Source: JBCBWG01 sp964579305 (GTDB lineage: Bacteria; Pseudomonadota; Alphaproteobacteria; Rhizobiales; Hyphomicrobiaceae). Taken from it: a stretch of DNA of 25,108 bases. Below the pieces are notes generated by a model, which did not search any database, was not told the origin of the DNA, and was given only the letters and a program-made list of their open reading frames with translations. The stretch spans positions 1-25,108 of the forward strand of contig CAZOGY010000045.1 of assembly GCA_964579305.1 (NCBI GenBank). Reading direction: 5' to 3'. Positions within the stretch are counted from its first letter, which is position 1. Each line of letters begins with the position of its first letter. Below, piece by piece: positions 15,565 to 25,049 of the stretch. The position numbers were made by a program, and so were the translations under genes.

Positions 15565-15956
15565 GAATGCGCCGGGTAAAGTCTGCGCGCTGACGACGGC
15601 GTGCGTCGGACGTGCCGACGGCGATGGAAACAGAAAATCTTTCAGCACGCCCGGTCCCCCAACTGCGCTTGGCGCTTGCATTTGCGATCCATTGCGACCG
15701 CCTCACAGGCTGTAAAGTGCGCGCGGTTCAATTTCTGGCGGTTCGCGTCGCAAAGCCGCGCCAGTGGCGCCGCCCCGGCACGTCGGCTGCCCCTTGCGAT
15801 CACGCATTGATTGGGTGCGACGTGCGAACGCGACAGCGACGCTGGCCGCCTCCTTGCCAGCCGCCTGCTGGGCGACGGTTGACCTCGATCAAGCTGACGC
15901 TGGCGCCAAGGCCCGATGTTGCCGGGAGCCAACATTGGCGCGTGGTTACGATCACA
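15565..15956. other. Non-coding stretch upstream of the barrel gene
   Basis: Open frames cross this interval on both strands but none shows family-like sequence. It should hold the promoter of the barrel gene on its left side; I could not pick a convincing -35/-10 pair. A few frames here are extensions antisense to the esterase gene. Confidence 0.5.
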
Positions 15957-15978
15957 AAAGGCCCATGGCACCATGGGC
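15957..15978 (-). terminator. Rho-independent terminator of the macroglobulin/PBP1C/esterase unit
   Basis: GCCCATGG and CCATGGGC (15961-15968 and 15971-15978) form a perfect inverted repeat, effectively a 6-bp or longer stem with a small loop. On the minus strand the stem is followed by CTTTTG. It lies 25 bases beyond the esterase stop, closing a minus-strand transcript. Confidence 0.8.
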
Positions 15979-16003
15979 GTCCTGTTTGCGGGCGCTGATA
16001 ACG

Positions 16004-17128
16004 CTACCGGGCGGTGCCGTCCTGGCCGGTTTTGGGTTTGGCAACCGCCCCAAGCATCGCGCGGACCGCCCTGATCTGGGGCGCTTGGCGGGTCAGATAC
16101 GCATCACCGCCAGTATAGCCCCACCAGTCCCAACAACCTTGCGGATTGGAGCTCCAGTTCTTTGCGATCTGGGGAAACAGCACGATGATCCGGTTGGCGG
16201 CGGCCCATCGCAGATAGCCGGTGTCGGTCACAAAGGCCTCCTGGACGTGATCAACCGATTGATTGCAGCCATGAAACGCCACATGCACGCGGCAACCGGA
16301 TTCCGTTTCGCAGGGCCGGGGCACGAACGCCAATCCGACGGGGCCCAGGCTGTGGTTAGGCAGTGGCGGAAAATACGCGCGCTGTTCGAAGCGGATAATC
16401 TGTCCGTCCGGCGGGCCGGCCGGTGGCTCTTGAAGCGGCCCGTAAATGTGCGCCAGCATGCGCCCGACCACGTCAATGTCACAGTCCATAATGTAGGGAC
16501 TTGCCGTGATCGCACAGTCATTGCCGTTGTCGAGCGTGGGCAAACCGTGGCCAGCCGGCACGTCGTTGCGCAATTTGACGTTGGCCGCTGGCAGCTCAAG
16601 GGCGCCATAAAGGGCTTTTGCGAAGTCTGCCATTGACGGTGAAACGGTTTCATCGTTGCGGCCGGCAAACAGGTAGACACGATCGGTTTTTAATGTCTCG
16701 AGTTTGGCAATCGCGCCTGCGCTTGCCAGCTTGCGCGCCCCGTCGCGTAGATCTTCGACGTTTGGCAAATCGAGGAATGACAGCCAGCGGCCCATGCATG
16801 CAAACAGTGCCACCGACACGCGGGGCACAACACGGCTCTCCGCACACCCGTATGGTCCGCCACCGATCAGACCGGCACCGACGACGAGATCACCGTGCGC
16901 GAACTGAAACTGCGCGGCCATGTAGGCGCCCGAAGACAGGCCCGATACGCTTGTCTTCTTGAGATCAGCGCCGAGCGGTGGGAGGGCTGCAACCGTCGTC
17001 TGCGCAGCCACCGGCGCCGGCGCCATGCAGGCCGCGAGACACAAGATACCGCTTGCAATGAGCGCTGCATACGACTGGGACCCTCGCAGCGCCATGCGCC
17101 GCCCCGCAGAAAAGCAATTGATAGGCAT
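16004..17128 (-). CDS. Secreted PHB depolymerase-type esterase (alpha/beta hydrolase)
   Basis: A 374-residue protein of the polyhydroxybutyrate depolymerase/esterase family. A signal peptide of about 40 residues ends near PVAAQ; the LAAC within it could be read as a weak lipobox. The lipase-type elbow GLSSG gives nucleophile S65, FAGRNDETV gives D159, and AGHGLPT gives H194, a full catalytic triad in family order. Several Cys and the HVAFHGC and CWDWWGY motifs support an extracytoplasmic fold. Related enzymes such as the periplasmic depolymerase of Rhodospirillum cut short-chain polyester; the substrate here is unproven. ATG 17128 is used; TTG 17134 and ATG 17095 are alternatives. Only 20 bases separate it from pbpC, so it is likely in the same operon. 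Confidence 0.85.
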   Translation of the reverse strand: MPINCFSAGRRMALRGSQSYAALIASGILCLAACMAPAPVAAQTTVAALPPLGADLKKTSVSGLSSGAYMAAQFQFAHGDLVVGAGLIGGGPYGCAESRVVPRVSVALFACMGRWLSFLDLPNVEDLRDGARKLASAGAIAKLETLKTDRVYLFAGRNDETVSPSMADFAKALYGALELPAANVKLRNDVPAGHGLPTLDNGNDCAITASPYIMDCDIDVVGRMLAHIYGPLQEPPAGPPDGQIIRFEQRAYFPPLPNHSLGPVGLAFVPRPCETESGCRVHVAFHGCNQSVDHVQEAFVTDTGYLRWAAANRIIVLFPQIAKNWSSNPQGCWDWWGYTGGDAYLTRQAPQIRAVRAMLGAVAKPKTGQDGTAR

Positions 17129-17148
17129 TGGCAAACATCCGTGCGGGC

Positions 17149-19323
17149 CTAATCCTGGTGGAGGCGCACGGTGACCCGATCTGTGCGCCCGCGCGCATCC
17201 ATGACCACCAGTTTGACGAAACCCTGTCCATGGGGCCGGAAAAGATGTTCGCGCGTCAGGCCGGGCGCTGCAATCGGCACGCCATCGACCAACCAGGTTA
17301 GTGGCAGTTGGCCGCCTTCGGCCCGTAACACAATGATCGGCGCGCCGGCGTCGAGGGCGATTTCAGATCGATCTGGCGGGAAGGCGATCTGAATGGGCGG
17401 GTCGAGATACGGCGATGATGCGGTGTCGGCGACGTCGCGTTCAAACCGTCGCAACGGCATGGGCAAATCGCGGGCATCAAGCTTGGCCATGCGTGACTTG
17501 GATCTTGGAAACGGTGCGCGCGTGCGCGAGATGCGTTCAAAGGCGTCGAACAGAACGGGAGCGGCGGCTGTCCGGCCAACAAGGTCTGGCACAGCCGATG
17601 CGTCCGCGCGGCCGACCCACACGCCCACCACGTGCCGTCCATCATAGCCAATGGCCCAGGCGTCGCGATGTCCATACGAGGTGCCGGTCTTGAACGCGAT
17701 GGCGCCACCACGCGCGTTCGGCGGTGGGGGAGCCGCCCGCAAAATCCGCGTGATTGCGTCGGCGCTCTCCGGCCGCACGAGTTGACGGGTTTTGCGCGGG
17801 CCACGTGGCGCCACGCCGGTCTCGCTGGTCGATAACTGGGCAGCAACGGCGGGCGGGCCGGTTTCGTCAAACAGCGTGACCGGCTCGCCGCCGCGAGCCA
17901 GGGCTGCGTAAAGCGTGACGAGATCGCGCAAAGTCGTGCCGACCCCGCCAAGGGCAAGAGACAGGTTTGGCACGGCATCGCCAGGCAACGCCAATTCCAC
18001 CCCGGCGCGGCGGAGGCGGGCTGCGAACCGGCCCGGACCAACGGCGTTCAAAACCTTGACGGCGGGGATGTTGAGTGAGGCGGCAAGCGCTTCTCGTATG
18101 GTGACCGTTCCGCGGAATTCCGACTGGAAATTCGTGGGCGCGTAGGCGCCAAATCGTGTGGGGCGATCATCGATCAATGTTTCGGGATGGGCCAGCCCAC
18201 GATCGAAAGCGATGGCGTAGACGAATGGTTTCAGGGTCGAACCGGGCGAGCGGGTCGCGGCCGTCATGTCGATTGCCCCGAGACGGCCGCGATCGGTGTA
18301 GCCAGCCGAGCCAATGTGCGCGAGCACTTCGCCGGTCGCGTGATCAGCGACCAGGATTGCGATGCTGGTGCGCGGCGCAGTCCTCCGCGCCGCCTGGGCC
18401 GCGAGTGCTTCGAGATCCACCTGCAGACGGGCATCGATGGTCAAGCGATGGACCTTACGATCCGGGTTTGCGCGCATCGTGCGGTCGACGAGATGGGCGG
18501 CAGTCATCGGAAACGCCCTGCGCACTGTCGGAACGGGTTCCAATTTTGCCTGATCTGCGTCGTCTGCGCTCACTATCCCGCGGCGGACGGCGACATCGAT
18601 CACCCGATCGCGCGCGCGCTTGGCGGCATTGCCATGGCGGTCCGGACGGCGCGCTTCGGGCGATTGGGGCAACGCGACAAGCAGAGCGGCTTGGGCAATG
18701 GAAAGATGTCGCGGCTCTTTTCTGAAATAGGCCAGGCTTGCCGCGCGGACACCTTCAAGGTTGCCCCCAAACGGGGCCAAGGCCAGATAGGTCTCAAGGA
18801 TCGCACGCTTGGACAGTTTGCGCTCAAGCTGCAATGCATGGCCGGCCTGCAAGAGCTTTCCTGAAAAGGTGCGACCGTGGCGATCGGCCATCAGGCGCGC
18901 GACCTGCATCGTCAAGGTGGACGCGCCCGACACAATGCGACCGGAACGCGCGGCCTGGGTTGCAGCGCGGACAACAGCGCGCAGATCAACGCCGGTATGC
19001 TGGTAAAAACGCCGATCCTCGAAAGCAAGCAACATCCGCAGATAAAGCGGGTCGACGTCGTCTTGCGATATCGGGAGCCGCCATCGGCCTTGCGACGTCG
19101 TTGCGGCACGCAAAAGAGCACCGTTGCGGTCCAAAGCAATCACCGAAGTCTCCGCGGTCAAATGTTCAAAAATCGATGGCGTATGACGGATCGCGATTTC
19201 GCGCGCGATCCAGAGGCTCACGAGTAATCCTGCGACGACAGCCCCACAGACCGCGCCGACCCGATGCGCGATGCACCGCATCCGGCGACGCACAGGCGGT
19301 GTTAGTGTCTCCGGGCGCAGCAT
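17149..19323 (-). CDS. pbpC: Penicillin-binding protein 1C (peptidoglycan glycosyltransferase/transpeptidase)
   Basis: A 724-residue class A PBP anchored in the inner membrane by a segment at about 22-42. The GT51 glycosyltransferase domain has the catalytic motif FEDRRFYQHTGVD (E102) and the GASTLTMQVAR stretch at 133-143. The transpeptidase domain has SxxK at 362-365 (STLK), SLN at 416-418 and KTGT at 545-548, so both activities look intact. A C-terminal domain (about 635-724, IQIAFPPDRSEI ... RVTVRL) matches the BiPBP_C module specific to PBP1C. ATG 19323 lies two bases after the macroglobulin stop with no strong ribosome binding site, suggesting translation by reinitiation. PBP1C is the usual partner of YfhM-type macroglobulins. 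Confidence 0.95.
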   Translation of the reverse strand: MLRPETLTPPVRRRMRCIAHRVGAVCGAVVAGLLVSLWIAREIAIRHTPSIFEHLTAETSVIALDRNGALLRAATTSQGRWRLPISQDDVDPLYLRMLLAFEDRRFYQHTGVDLRAVVRAATQAARSGRIVSGASTLTMQVARLMADRHGRTFSGKLLQAGHALQLERKLSKRAILETYLALAPFGGNLEGVRAASLAYFRKEPRHLSIAQAALLVALPQSPEARRPDRHGNAAKRARDRVIDVAVRRGIVSADDADQAKLEPVPTVRRAFPMTAAHLVDRTMRANPDRKVHRLTIDARLQVDLEALAAQAARRTAPRTSIAILVADHATGEVLAHIGSAGYTDRGRLGAIDMTAATRSPGSTLKPFVYAIAFDRGLAHPETLIDDRPTRFGAYAPTNFQSEFRGTVTIREALAASLNIPAVKVLNAVGPGRFAARLRRAGVELALPGDAVPNLSLALGGVGTTLRDLVTLYAALARGGEPVTLFDETGPPAVAAQLSTSETGVAPRGPRKTRQLVRPESADAITRILRAAPPPPNARGGAIAFKTGTSYGHRDAWAIGYDGRHVVGVWVGRADASAVPDLVGRTAAAPVLFDAFERISRTRAPFPRSKSRMAKLDARDLPMPLRRFERDVADTASSPYLDPPIQIAFPPDRSEIALDAGAPIIVLRAEGGQLPLTWLVDGVPIAAPGLTREHLFRPHGQGFVKLVVMDARGRTDRVTVRLHQD

Positions 19324-19325
19324 GC

Positions 19326-22300
19326 TCAGGACTGCGGTTTCACGATCAGGCGGCCTGCGCCGGTCCGGCCATGGCGTTCGGGACGATACATGTCCTCAAC
19401 GCTTGCGGCTGGGTGCACGTAACTGCCTGGCGTGACCGCGCGCACGACGTAGGCGACGCGGAAGGTGTTGCCCGTGTCGAGACGGCCGCGGTGCGCGAAC
19501 AGGTTGAATGCGGCGACAAACCGGTCGTCACGGAAGCCCGTGTGGGCCGGCCGCACATTGACTTTCAACCAATTGAAATCCTTCAGATTGCCGCCGTCGA
19601 CAATGCGCGGGTTTTCGATCTCAAGACCGGCCGGCAGACGGTCCACCAGAAGCAGGCGCCCGGCTCGCTGACGGGCCGACACCGAGAGCACGACAACGAA
19701 CCTGTCATTTTGCGTGACCTCCGCGCGGCCGCCATCGGTGTTTGCGAGATCCAATGGCTGACCCGAGAGCGTGTAGAACGCACGGCCGACGACAAGGCCC
19801 GCATCGCGCTGCGGTGGCAAGGCGCGGCGCAACGGGCCAGCAAGCGTCGTTGCCAAGCCTGTCGACGTTGCACCTGCGTTTTCAATACGGATCGGATTGG
19901 CACGTAGCGCCATCAGGCCGACAAGGCGGCGCATTGGCCCTTCCACGACCTGCGCCGGCCCGGCGCCGCTGATGCGCAGGTTCACGTCCTTGCCGGTTTC
20001 CGACACGGCCTGCGCAGCGCGCAATAGCCAAGCCTGCTCTTGGGTGGAGGCGATCCAGCCGCGTGCAAGGCCTTGAGAAATCCGCTCGGCCAAGGTCTGG
20101 GCATGGGCCGTCGCGTTGAAGCCAGCGATGCGCGCTTCCGCACCGAGCGCGACGACGGCGGCCGCATCACGCAAGGACGATCCAAAGTCGGCTCGCGTGG
20201 GGCCGATGGCAGCAGCGGGGTCGGCTCCGCCGGCTGCGGCAACGGCCGCCCGGAAGACACGTCGTGCCCTGGCATTGTCGCCGATCATCGCGAGGGCTGC
20301 TGCGATTTGTGCTTTCGCCAAGGGCGTTTTGAATGCGGCTAGCTTGGCTTCCGCATAGTAGCGCAACTCGCCAGCAGCGACACGGCCATTGCGAGCCAAA
20401 TTGTAGAGCGCGTAGGCAAGTGCGCCGCCGCCGTCGCGAACATCCGACGTGTAGGCCACGGCATTTGCCAGTCGGTCGAGTGCAAGGCGCAAACGGTCCG
20501 GATCGACGGTATAGCCTTCAGACTTGGCGCGGGTCAGGAAGTCCACGGCATATCCCGTCAACCACAGGTCGGTGGCATAGGGGCTCCACACACCAAAACC
20601 ACCGCTGGATGCTTGGCGCGCAAGAACCCGTGCAACGGCCGCCTGGACACGCTGCTTGAGATCTGCATCGCGCGGCAGCCCAGCGGAGATCGCCAATTTG
20701 TTTGCCGCCAACAGCGGCATGGCCTTGGAGATTGTTTGTTCCGTACAGCCGTAGGGATAACGGTCCAATCCATCGAGCAGGCCCGGAACATCAAATGCGG
20801 CCAACGGGCCGACGTTGATTGCCATGCGCGATTTGGCGGCCAGGAAGGCATCCGCGTCCGCAACCGTGAGCGTTTGGGCTTCGCCGGGCGCAAGCTGGGA
20901 GATGAGCGTTCGCTTGCCATCGCCACCCGGCGCGTGGACCTCAATTACATGGTCGCGCGTGATGGTTTCGCCAGCAGGGGTCTTGAGCGTCATTGTCACG
21001 ACCATCGCGCCGATCGTTTCGGTCGTGAGGTTGAGATTGACGCTTCGGCGCGCGCCGGCTCCAAGCGTGACGGTCTGGCGCGTCAAGGTGCGTACGGGGG
21101 CGCCATCGTCCGCGGCCGTGACCGTGAGTTCGTGCGCGCCGCCGGGTCCATCGACATTGTGCAGATCGATGCCGAGCCGGGCCTGGTCGCTCAACGTCAG
21201 AAAGCGCGGCAGACTGGTTGTGATTGCGACGGGATCGCGCACGATCATGTCATGTGTTGCTGCGCCAGTGCGATCAGATGACCAGGCGATCGCCATAAGC
21301 CGGAGTGATCCATTGAACTCCGGGATGTCGAATGTCACGCGCGCGCGGCCATCCGCATCGGTTGTCACCAGCCCGGAAAAAAGCGCCACGGTTTTATGAA
21401 CCGGCGGGGAACCATCCATCTCAAGCCCGGCGGCATCACCGCCCGTGCGCATTGTGCCCCGTTCAGCGCTCATGCCGTTGATGAGGCGTCCGTAAAGATC
21501 GCGGAGTTCTGCGCCGAGCCGGGTCTGTGCGGAAAACCGTGCGACCGGATCTGGCGCTTTGAAGCGGGTCAGATTGAGAATGCCGATATCAACCGCAGCC
21601 AACGTCAGGTGCGCCTGGTCACCGGCGCGGAGGCCATCGACTTTCACGGGGACAGTGACGCTGCGACCGGAGCGAACCTTTTCAGGCGCGGACAGCGCAA
21701 CGTTGAGTTTGCGCGCGGCTGGGTCGATGGCGAGCCACGCAAGGCCCAACGCGCGCGTCGGCATGCGCTTGGCGGTGGCATCCATCGGACGATGCAGAAG
21801 CACGGCCACGTAAGCGCCGGCGCCCCAATCGGCGGAAACCTGAATGGGAAGTTCGCTGTCACCGTCCGGCAATTCGACTGTTTTGCGGTCCCAAACGCCA
21901 TTGGCCAGCACAAGCACCGTTGCGCGACCGCCGCGCTTTGTGGCGACCTTCAGCAGCGCCATTTGGCCTGGCGCATATTCAGGCTTTGCCAGCGCCACAT
22001 CCAGCACTTCAGGGCTTTCAACATCGTCGCGCGCCGTCCATCCCGCCTGGAACGTCAAGCTCGACAGCATCGGTCGGCTTGCGCCTCGCCCCGCGCTTGG
22101 CGGTGCGCTGACCTGCAGGCGGTAGCGGCCCCACGTCACCTTGCTTTCAATTGGGGCAAGGCCACTTGCGCGCGCATCGAGCGTGCCTTCAGCAACGGTA
22201 CGCGGGACGGTCGCCGCTTCGTAGGTCCATCGCCCGTCACGCTTGTACCACTGCCAGACCCGTTCGAGACGTTGCAGCGTCCACCGCAGGTCGGTCTGCG

Positions 22301-24695
22301 CAGTCTGTGATCCAGCCGCGTCGACGGCGATCACCCCAAACCGCGCGGTTTCCCCCTCGCCGATGTAATTGTTCTCGAAGTGCGGCTTGATGCCGATGCG
22401 GGCACGGTTGGCCGCGACCGGCAAATCAATCACGCGTTCAATGGCGCGACCGCCAGGCTCGTTCAACCGGACGCGGACGCGGGCTTGGAGCGGCCGGGCC
22501 GTGTTGGGGATGCGGGGCAGATCAACGCGCAGTTCAGCCTTGCCGTCAGGGCCCGTGACTTGGCCGGCTGTTAGCGCCGCGCGCACCGGCGCGACGATGG
22601 CTTTTGAAATGCCAAACGTGAAGCCGGGATAGGCAGGATCGCCGTTGGCCGCCGGGCGCACGATAATGTCCCCATCAAGCGCGAGGCCTGCTGCCGGTGG
22701 CCCGTACAAATAACGGCCGTCGACGCCGATGCGGCCGGGCGTACCCGGGTCGAGGGTCTTGGTTTTCGCGCTCAGCGATAGTGCCAAGCGCTCGGGCACG
22801 AAATCTTCCACGAGAACCGCAGTCTCTGCGATCGGCGCGGCTTTGGGATCGAGATAAAGCGCCAGACGCCACGTTCCGGTCATCGCGCCGTTGGCCAGGA
22901 CGATTGCCGACGTTCGGCCGCCGGCGCCTTGGTCGGCCCAGGCGATGCGGCGGTCCACCACGCCATCGGGGCGGCGGATCACCAGTGTGGCGGGCAAGGT
23001 TGCGGCCTTTCCGGCCTGGTCGCGCAGGATAGCGGTGGCATGGACGGTTGCACCGGGACGGTAGATCCCGCGGTCCGTCGCCAGGAAGGCATCGATTGGT
23101 CCGGGAGGTGCGCGGCCTTTGACGCCTCGGTCGGTCAGATCGAAGGCCGCATCGGCGAGGCTGAGAAAGCCATAGTCGCCGGCATCGGTTTCGGCGACCA
23201 GCAACGCTGGCGCCTGGCCGCCCTCACCGCGTGCAAGACCGGCGTCGAAGCGCACATAGCCGTCTGCGTCCGTGACACCCGTTGCCAGGATTTCGTTATT
23301 GCGAGCGACCAGGCGCACCTTGACCTGCGCAACCGGTTTCGCCGTTTCAAGCGACCGCACAAAACCATGGACACCATCGCGGCCGTTGACGGCGGTCAAA
23401 CCCAGATCCGAGACGACGAACCACTGCGTTGCAGGTTCGGTGTCAGCGTCGAGCCCTGCGGGATGCTGCGGCGTCGCGTTCAGAACATAAATGCCGGGGG
23501 CGAATTTCTTGATCGCGTCCATCACGGGAATCGCCGTGACCACTTCGCGATTGCGCACCTTCCTGACGTCGAGGCTGCCCTGGAACACGCGGGCGCCATC
23601 GCGCGCAAGCAAATCCGCCGTCTGCCATCGGCGCAATTGGCGCATCAGACTGCCATCGATGATCGAGGTCACGAGCCGGCGGTCACCGATCCGGAAGATC
23701 TCAAAGTCAACGCGCTCGGTATTAATCGACACCACCGGCACACCAGCCTGGCCTGTGCGCGGGAGAACGTAATTGCGGCCGGTAAAGCGCACGCGGGGGC
23801 TGCGATCACGAATGTAAATGGTCAGCGCCGCCGTCTTCGTCAGGGCCTCGCCGATGGTCGCGCGCAGCCCGGAGCGTACGCGCACGTCGTAACGTGCGCC
23901 ATGCCGCAGTCCGCCCAAGCACAATTGCTTGCCCTCGGCGGTGACGTCCTCGGCATCGCGTCCATCGATCGAGACAAAGCCAGACAGATTTTCCTGATCG
24001 GGCGCGATGGGCTCGGACAGATTAATGCAGACGCGCGGAGCTTTGCGCTCATTTTCCACGCGATAATCCAGAATGCGAAAGCCATGCCGGCCGCGCAATT
24101 CTAGATACCGGCTCCGAACCGCCGCATCATCGGCGTGTGCCAGGCTGACCTTCAGTGCATCGATTGCCGGCCGCCACTGATTGCGCCGGCCGAAACCTCG
24201 CGACAGCTCGGCCAGGGCCGCGGCCTTGGTCGCATCGTCTTGCGCGCGCTGAAACGCAAGGTAGGCGGCAGCGGTGGCATTGGTTGGCGCGCTGACCCGC
24301 TCGCGGCCCTTGAGGCTGCGCTGCGGGATTGCCAACATCGACCGCGCGATGCCAAGCCAACTTCTGGCATCGGACGGATCGACGACGATGGCGCGTGCAA
24401 AGTGCCGTGCAGCGGCGCGCGGGTCGCGCGCTTGGCTCAATGCCAGTTGCCCCGCCGCACGGTGGTCAGCGGCTGGCGTGCTGTCCGGCTTCCAGTTTTC
24501 TTTGAGCCAAGCTTCATAACGCTTTGCGATGGCCGCCGTTGGGTCATGCTGAAAACGCTTTTCGGTGCGCTCGCCGGCCGAAGCGTTCGACTTGGCGGGG
24601 GGCGGCGCGGACGCCTGCACGGGCGCCGGTGTTTGTGCGTGTGCCTGGGCGAGGCCAACCGCGACACAAGCCAATGCGATTAAGAGACGGAGCAT
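19326..24695 (-). CDS. yfhM: Bacterial alpha-2-macroglobulin (YfhM type)
   Basis: A 1789-residue periplasmic protease trap. A signal peptide ends in AHAQ (about residue 21) with no lipobox, so unlike E. coli YfhM it is probably soluble. Residues about 75-200 are helical and TPR-like (ARHFARAIVVDPSDARSWLG). Macroglobulin domains follow: TDRGIYRPG (MG2 type) near 540, the A2M region with FDIPEFNGSLRLMA near 1120, and the thioester GCTEQ with C1317 and Q1320 in YPYGCTEQ. The helical thioester domain and a final receptor-like domain complete the fold. The thioester traps proteases after bait cleavage. ATG 24695 has AAGG nine bases upstream. First gene of the unit with pbpC and the esterase. Confidence 0.95.
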   Translation of the reverse strand: MLRLLIALACVAVGLAQAHAQTPAPVQASAPPPAKSNASAGERTEKRFQHDPTAAIAKRYEAWLKENWKPDSTPAADHRAAGQLALSQARDPRAAARHFARAIVVDPSDARSWLGIARSMLAIPQRSLKGRERVSAPTNATAAAYLAFQRAQDDATKAAALAELSRGFGRRNQWRPAIDALKVSLAHADDAAVRSRYLELRGRHGFRILDYRVENERKAPRVCINLSEPIAPDQENLSGFVSIDGRDAEDVTAEGKQLCLGGLRHGARYDVRVRSGLRATIGEALTKTAALTIYIRDRSPRVRFTGRNYVLPRTGQAGVPVVSINTERVDFEIFRIGDRRLVTSIIDGSLMRQLRRWQTADLLARDGARVFQGSLDVRKVRNREVVTAIPVMDAIKKFAPGIYVLNATPQHPAGLDADTEPATQWFVVSDLGLTAVNGRDGVHGFVRSLETAKPVAQVKVRLVARNNEILATGVTDADGYVRFDAGLARGEGGQAPALLVAETDAGDYGFLSLADAAFDLTDRGVKGRAPPGPIDAFLATDRGIYRPGATVHATAILRDQAGKAATLPATLVIRRPDGVVDRRIAWADQGAGGRTSAIVLANGAMTGTWRLALYLDPKAAPIAETAVLVEDFVPERLALSLSAKTKTLDPGTPGRIGVDGRYLYGPPAAGLALDGDIIVRPAANGDPAYPGFTFGISKAIVAPVRAALTAGQVTGPDGKAELRVDLPRIPNTARPLQARVRVRLNEPGGRAIERVIDLPVAANRARIGIKPHFENNYIGEGETARFGVIAVDAAGSQTAQTDLRWTLQRLERVWQWYKRDGRWTYEAATVPRTVAEGTLDARASGLAPIESKVTWGRYRLQVSAPPSAGRGASRPMLSSLTFQAGWTARDDVESPEVLDVALAKPEYAPGQMALLKVATKRGGRATVLVLANGVWDRKTVELPDGDSELPIQVSADWGAGAYVAVLLHRPMDATAKRMPTRALGLAWLAIDPAARKLNVALSAPEKVRSGRSVTVPVKVDGLRAGDQAHLTLAAVDIGILNLTRFKAPDPVARFSAQTRLGAELRDLYGRLINGMSAERGTMRTGGDAAGLEMDGSPPVHKTVALFSGLVTTDADGRARVTFDIPEFNGSLRLMAIAWSSDRTGAATHDMIVRDPVAITTSLPRFLTLSDQARLGIDLHNVDGPGGAHELTVTAADDGAPVRTLTRQTVTLGAGARRSVNLNLTTETIGAMVVTMTLKTPAGETITRDHVIEVHAPGGDGKRTLISQLAPGEAQTLTVADADAFLAAKSRMAINVGPLAAFDVPGLLDGLDRYPYGCTEQTISKAMPLLAANKLAISAGLPRDADLKQRVQAAVARVLARQASSGGFGVWSPYATDLWLTGYAVDFLTRAKSEGYTVDPDRLRLALDRLANAVAYTSDVRDGGGALAYALYNLARNGRVAAGELRYYAEAKLAAFKTPLAKAQIAAALAMIGDNARARRVFRAAVAAAGGADPAAAIGPTRADFGSSLRDAAAVVALGAEARIAGFNATAHAQTLAERISQGLARGWIASTQEQAWLLRAAQAVSETGKDVNLRISGAGPAQVVEGPMRRLVGLMALRANPIRIENAGATSTGLATTLAGPLRRALPPQRDAGLVVGRAFYTLSGQPLDLANTDGGRAEVTQNDRFVVVLSVSARQRAGRLLLVDRLPAGLEIENPRIVDGGNLKDFNWLKVNVRPAHTGFRDDRFVAAFNLFAHRGRLDTGNTFRVAYVVRAVTPGSYVHPAASVEDMYRPERHGRTGAGRLIVKPQS

Positions 24696-24971
24696 TCCAA
24701 CACCTTCGCAACGCGTTCGACAAAACCGAAATGCAGTGTGTCGCGCGAACCTTTGCGAGGGAATGGCCTAAAGCGGGCAATCTCTGTGAGAATGCCCAAA
24801 CTTCATGGCGGGGTTTCCGGAGATTGCGGGAGATTTCGCCCTTGCAGATTGCGGATTGCGTTGAAGCCGGTATTGGCCGTCGCTGATGCTGCGGGCGAGG
24901 GCTCTGATTGGTCAGCGCCCGGGATGAAACGGCTTTTGATTATCGCAATCATCGATACGGCGACATCAAAC

Positions 24972-25002
24972 AAAAAACGCCGGCGTTTGGATTGCCGGCG
25001 TT
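24972..25002 (-). terminator. Rho-independent terminator of a minus-strand gene beyond the right edge
   Basis: AACGCCGGC (24976-24984) and GCCGGCGTT (24994-25002) form a perfect 9-bp stem with a nine-base loop. Read on the minus strand the stem runs into six T (24972-24977). Its orientation fits transcription entering from the right of the window. Confidence 0.85.
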
Positions 25003-25016
25003 CTTGGGTCGCAGCT

Positions 25017-25049
25017 TATAGCGTGTCGCATTTCATGCGTCACGCTATA
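25017..25049. repeat. 15-bp near-perfect inverted repeat
   Basis: The arms 25017-25031 (TATAGCGTGTCGCAT) and 25035-25049 (ATGCGTCACGCTATA) pair with one mismatch around a three-base loop. There is no T tract, so it is more like a dispersed intergenic palindrome or a protein site than a terminator. Confidence 0.85.

Noticed and set aside
14527..15579. 350-codon plus-strand frame opposite the barrel gene
   Set aside because: It overlaps the minus-strand protein, whose strand pattern and signal peptide are more convincing, and has no ribosome binding site or family signal.
18738..19907. Long plus-strand frames opposite pbpC and yfhM (also 21396-22310 and 22929-24104)
   Set aside because: Both minus-strand proteins carry full catalytic motifs across these intervals; the plus-strand frames are GC-driven shadows rich in Arg and Ala.
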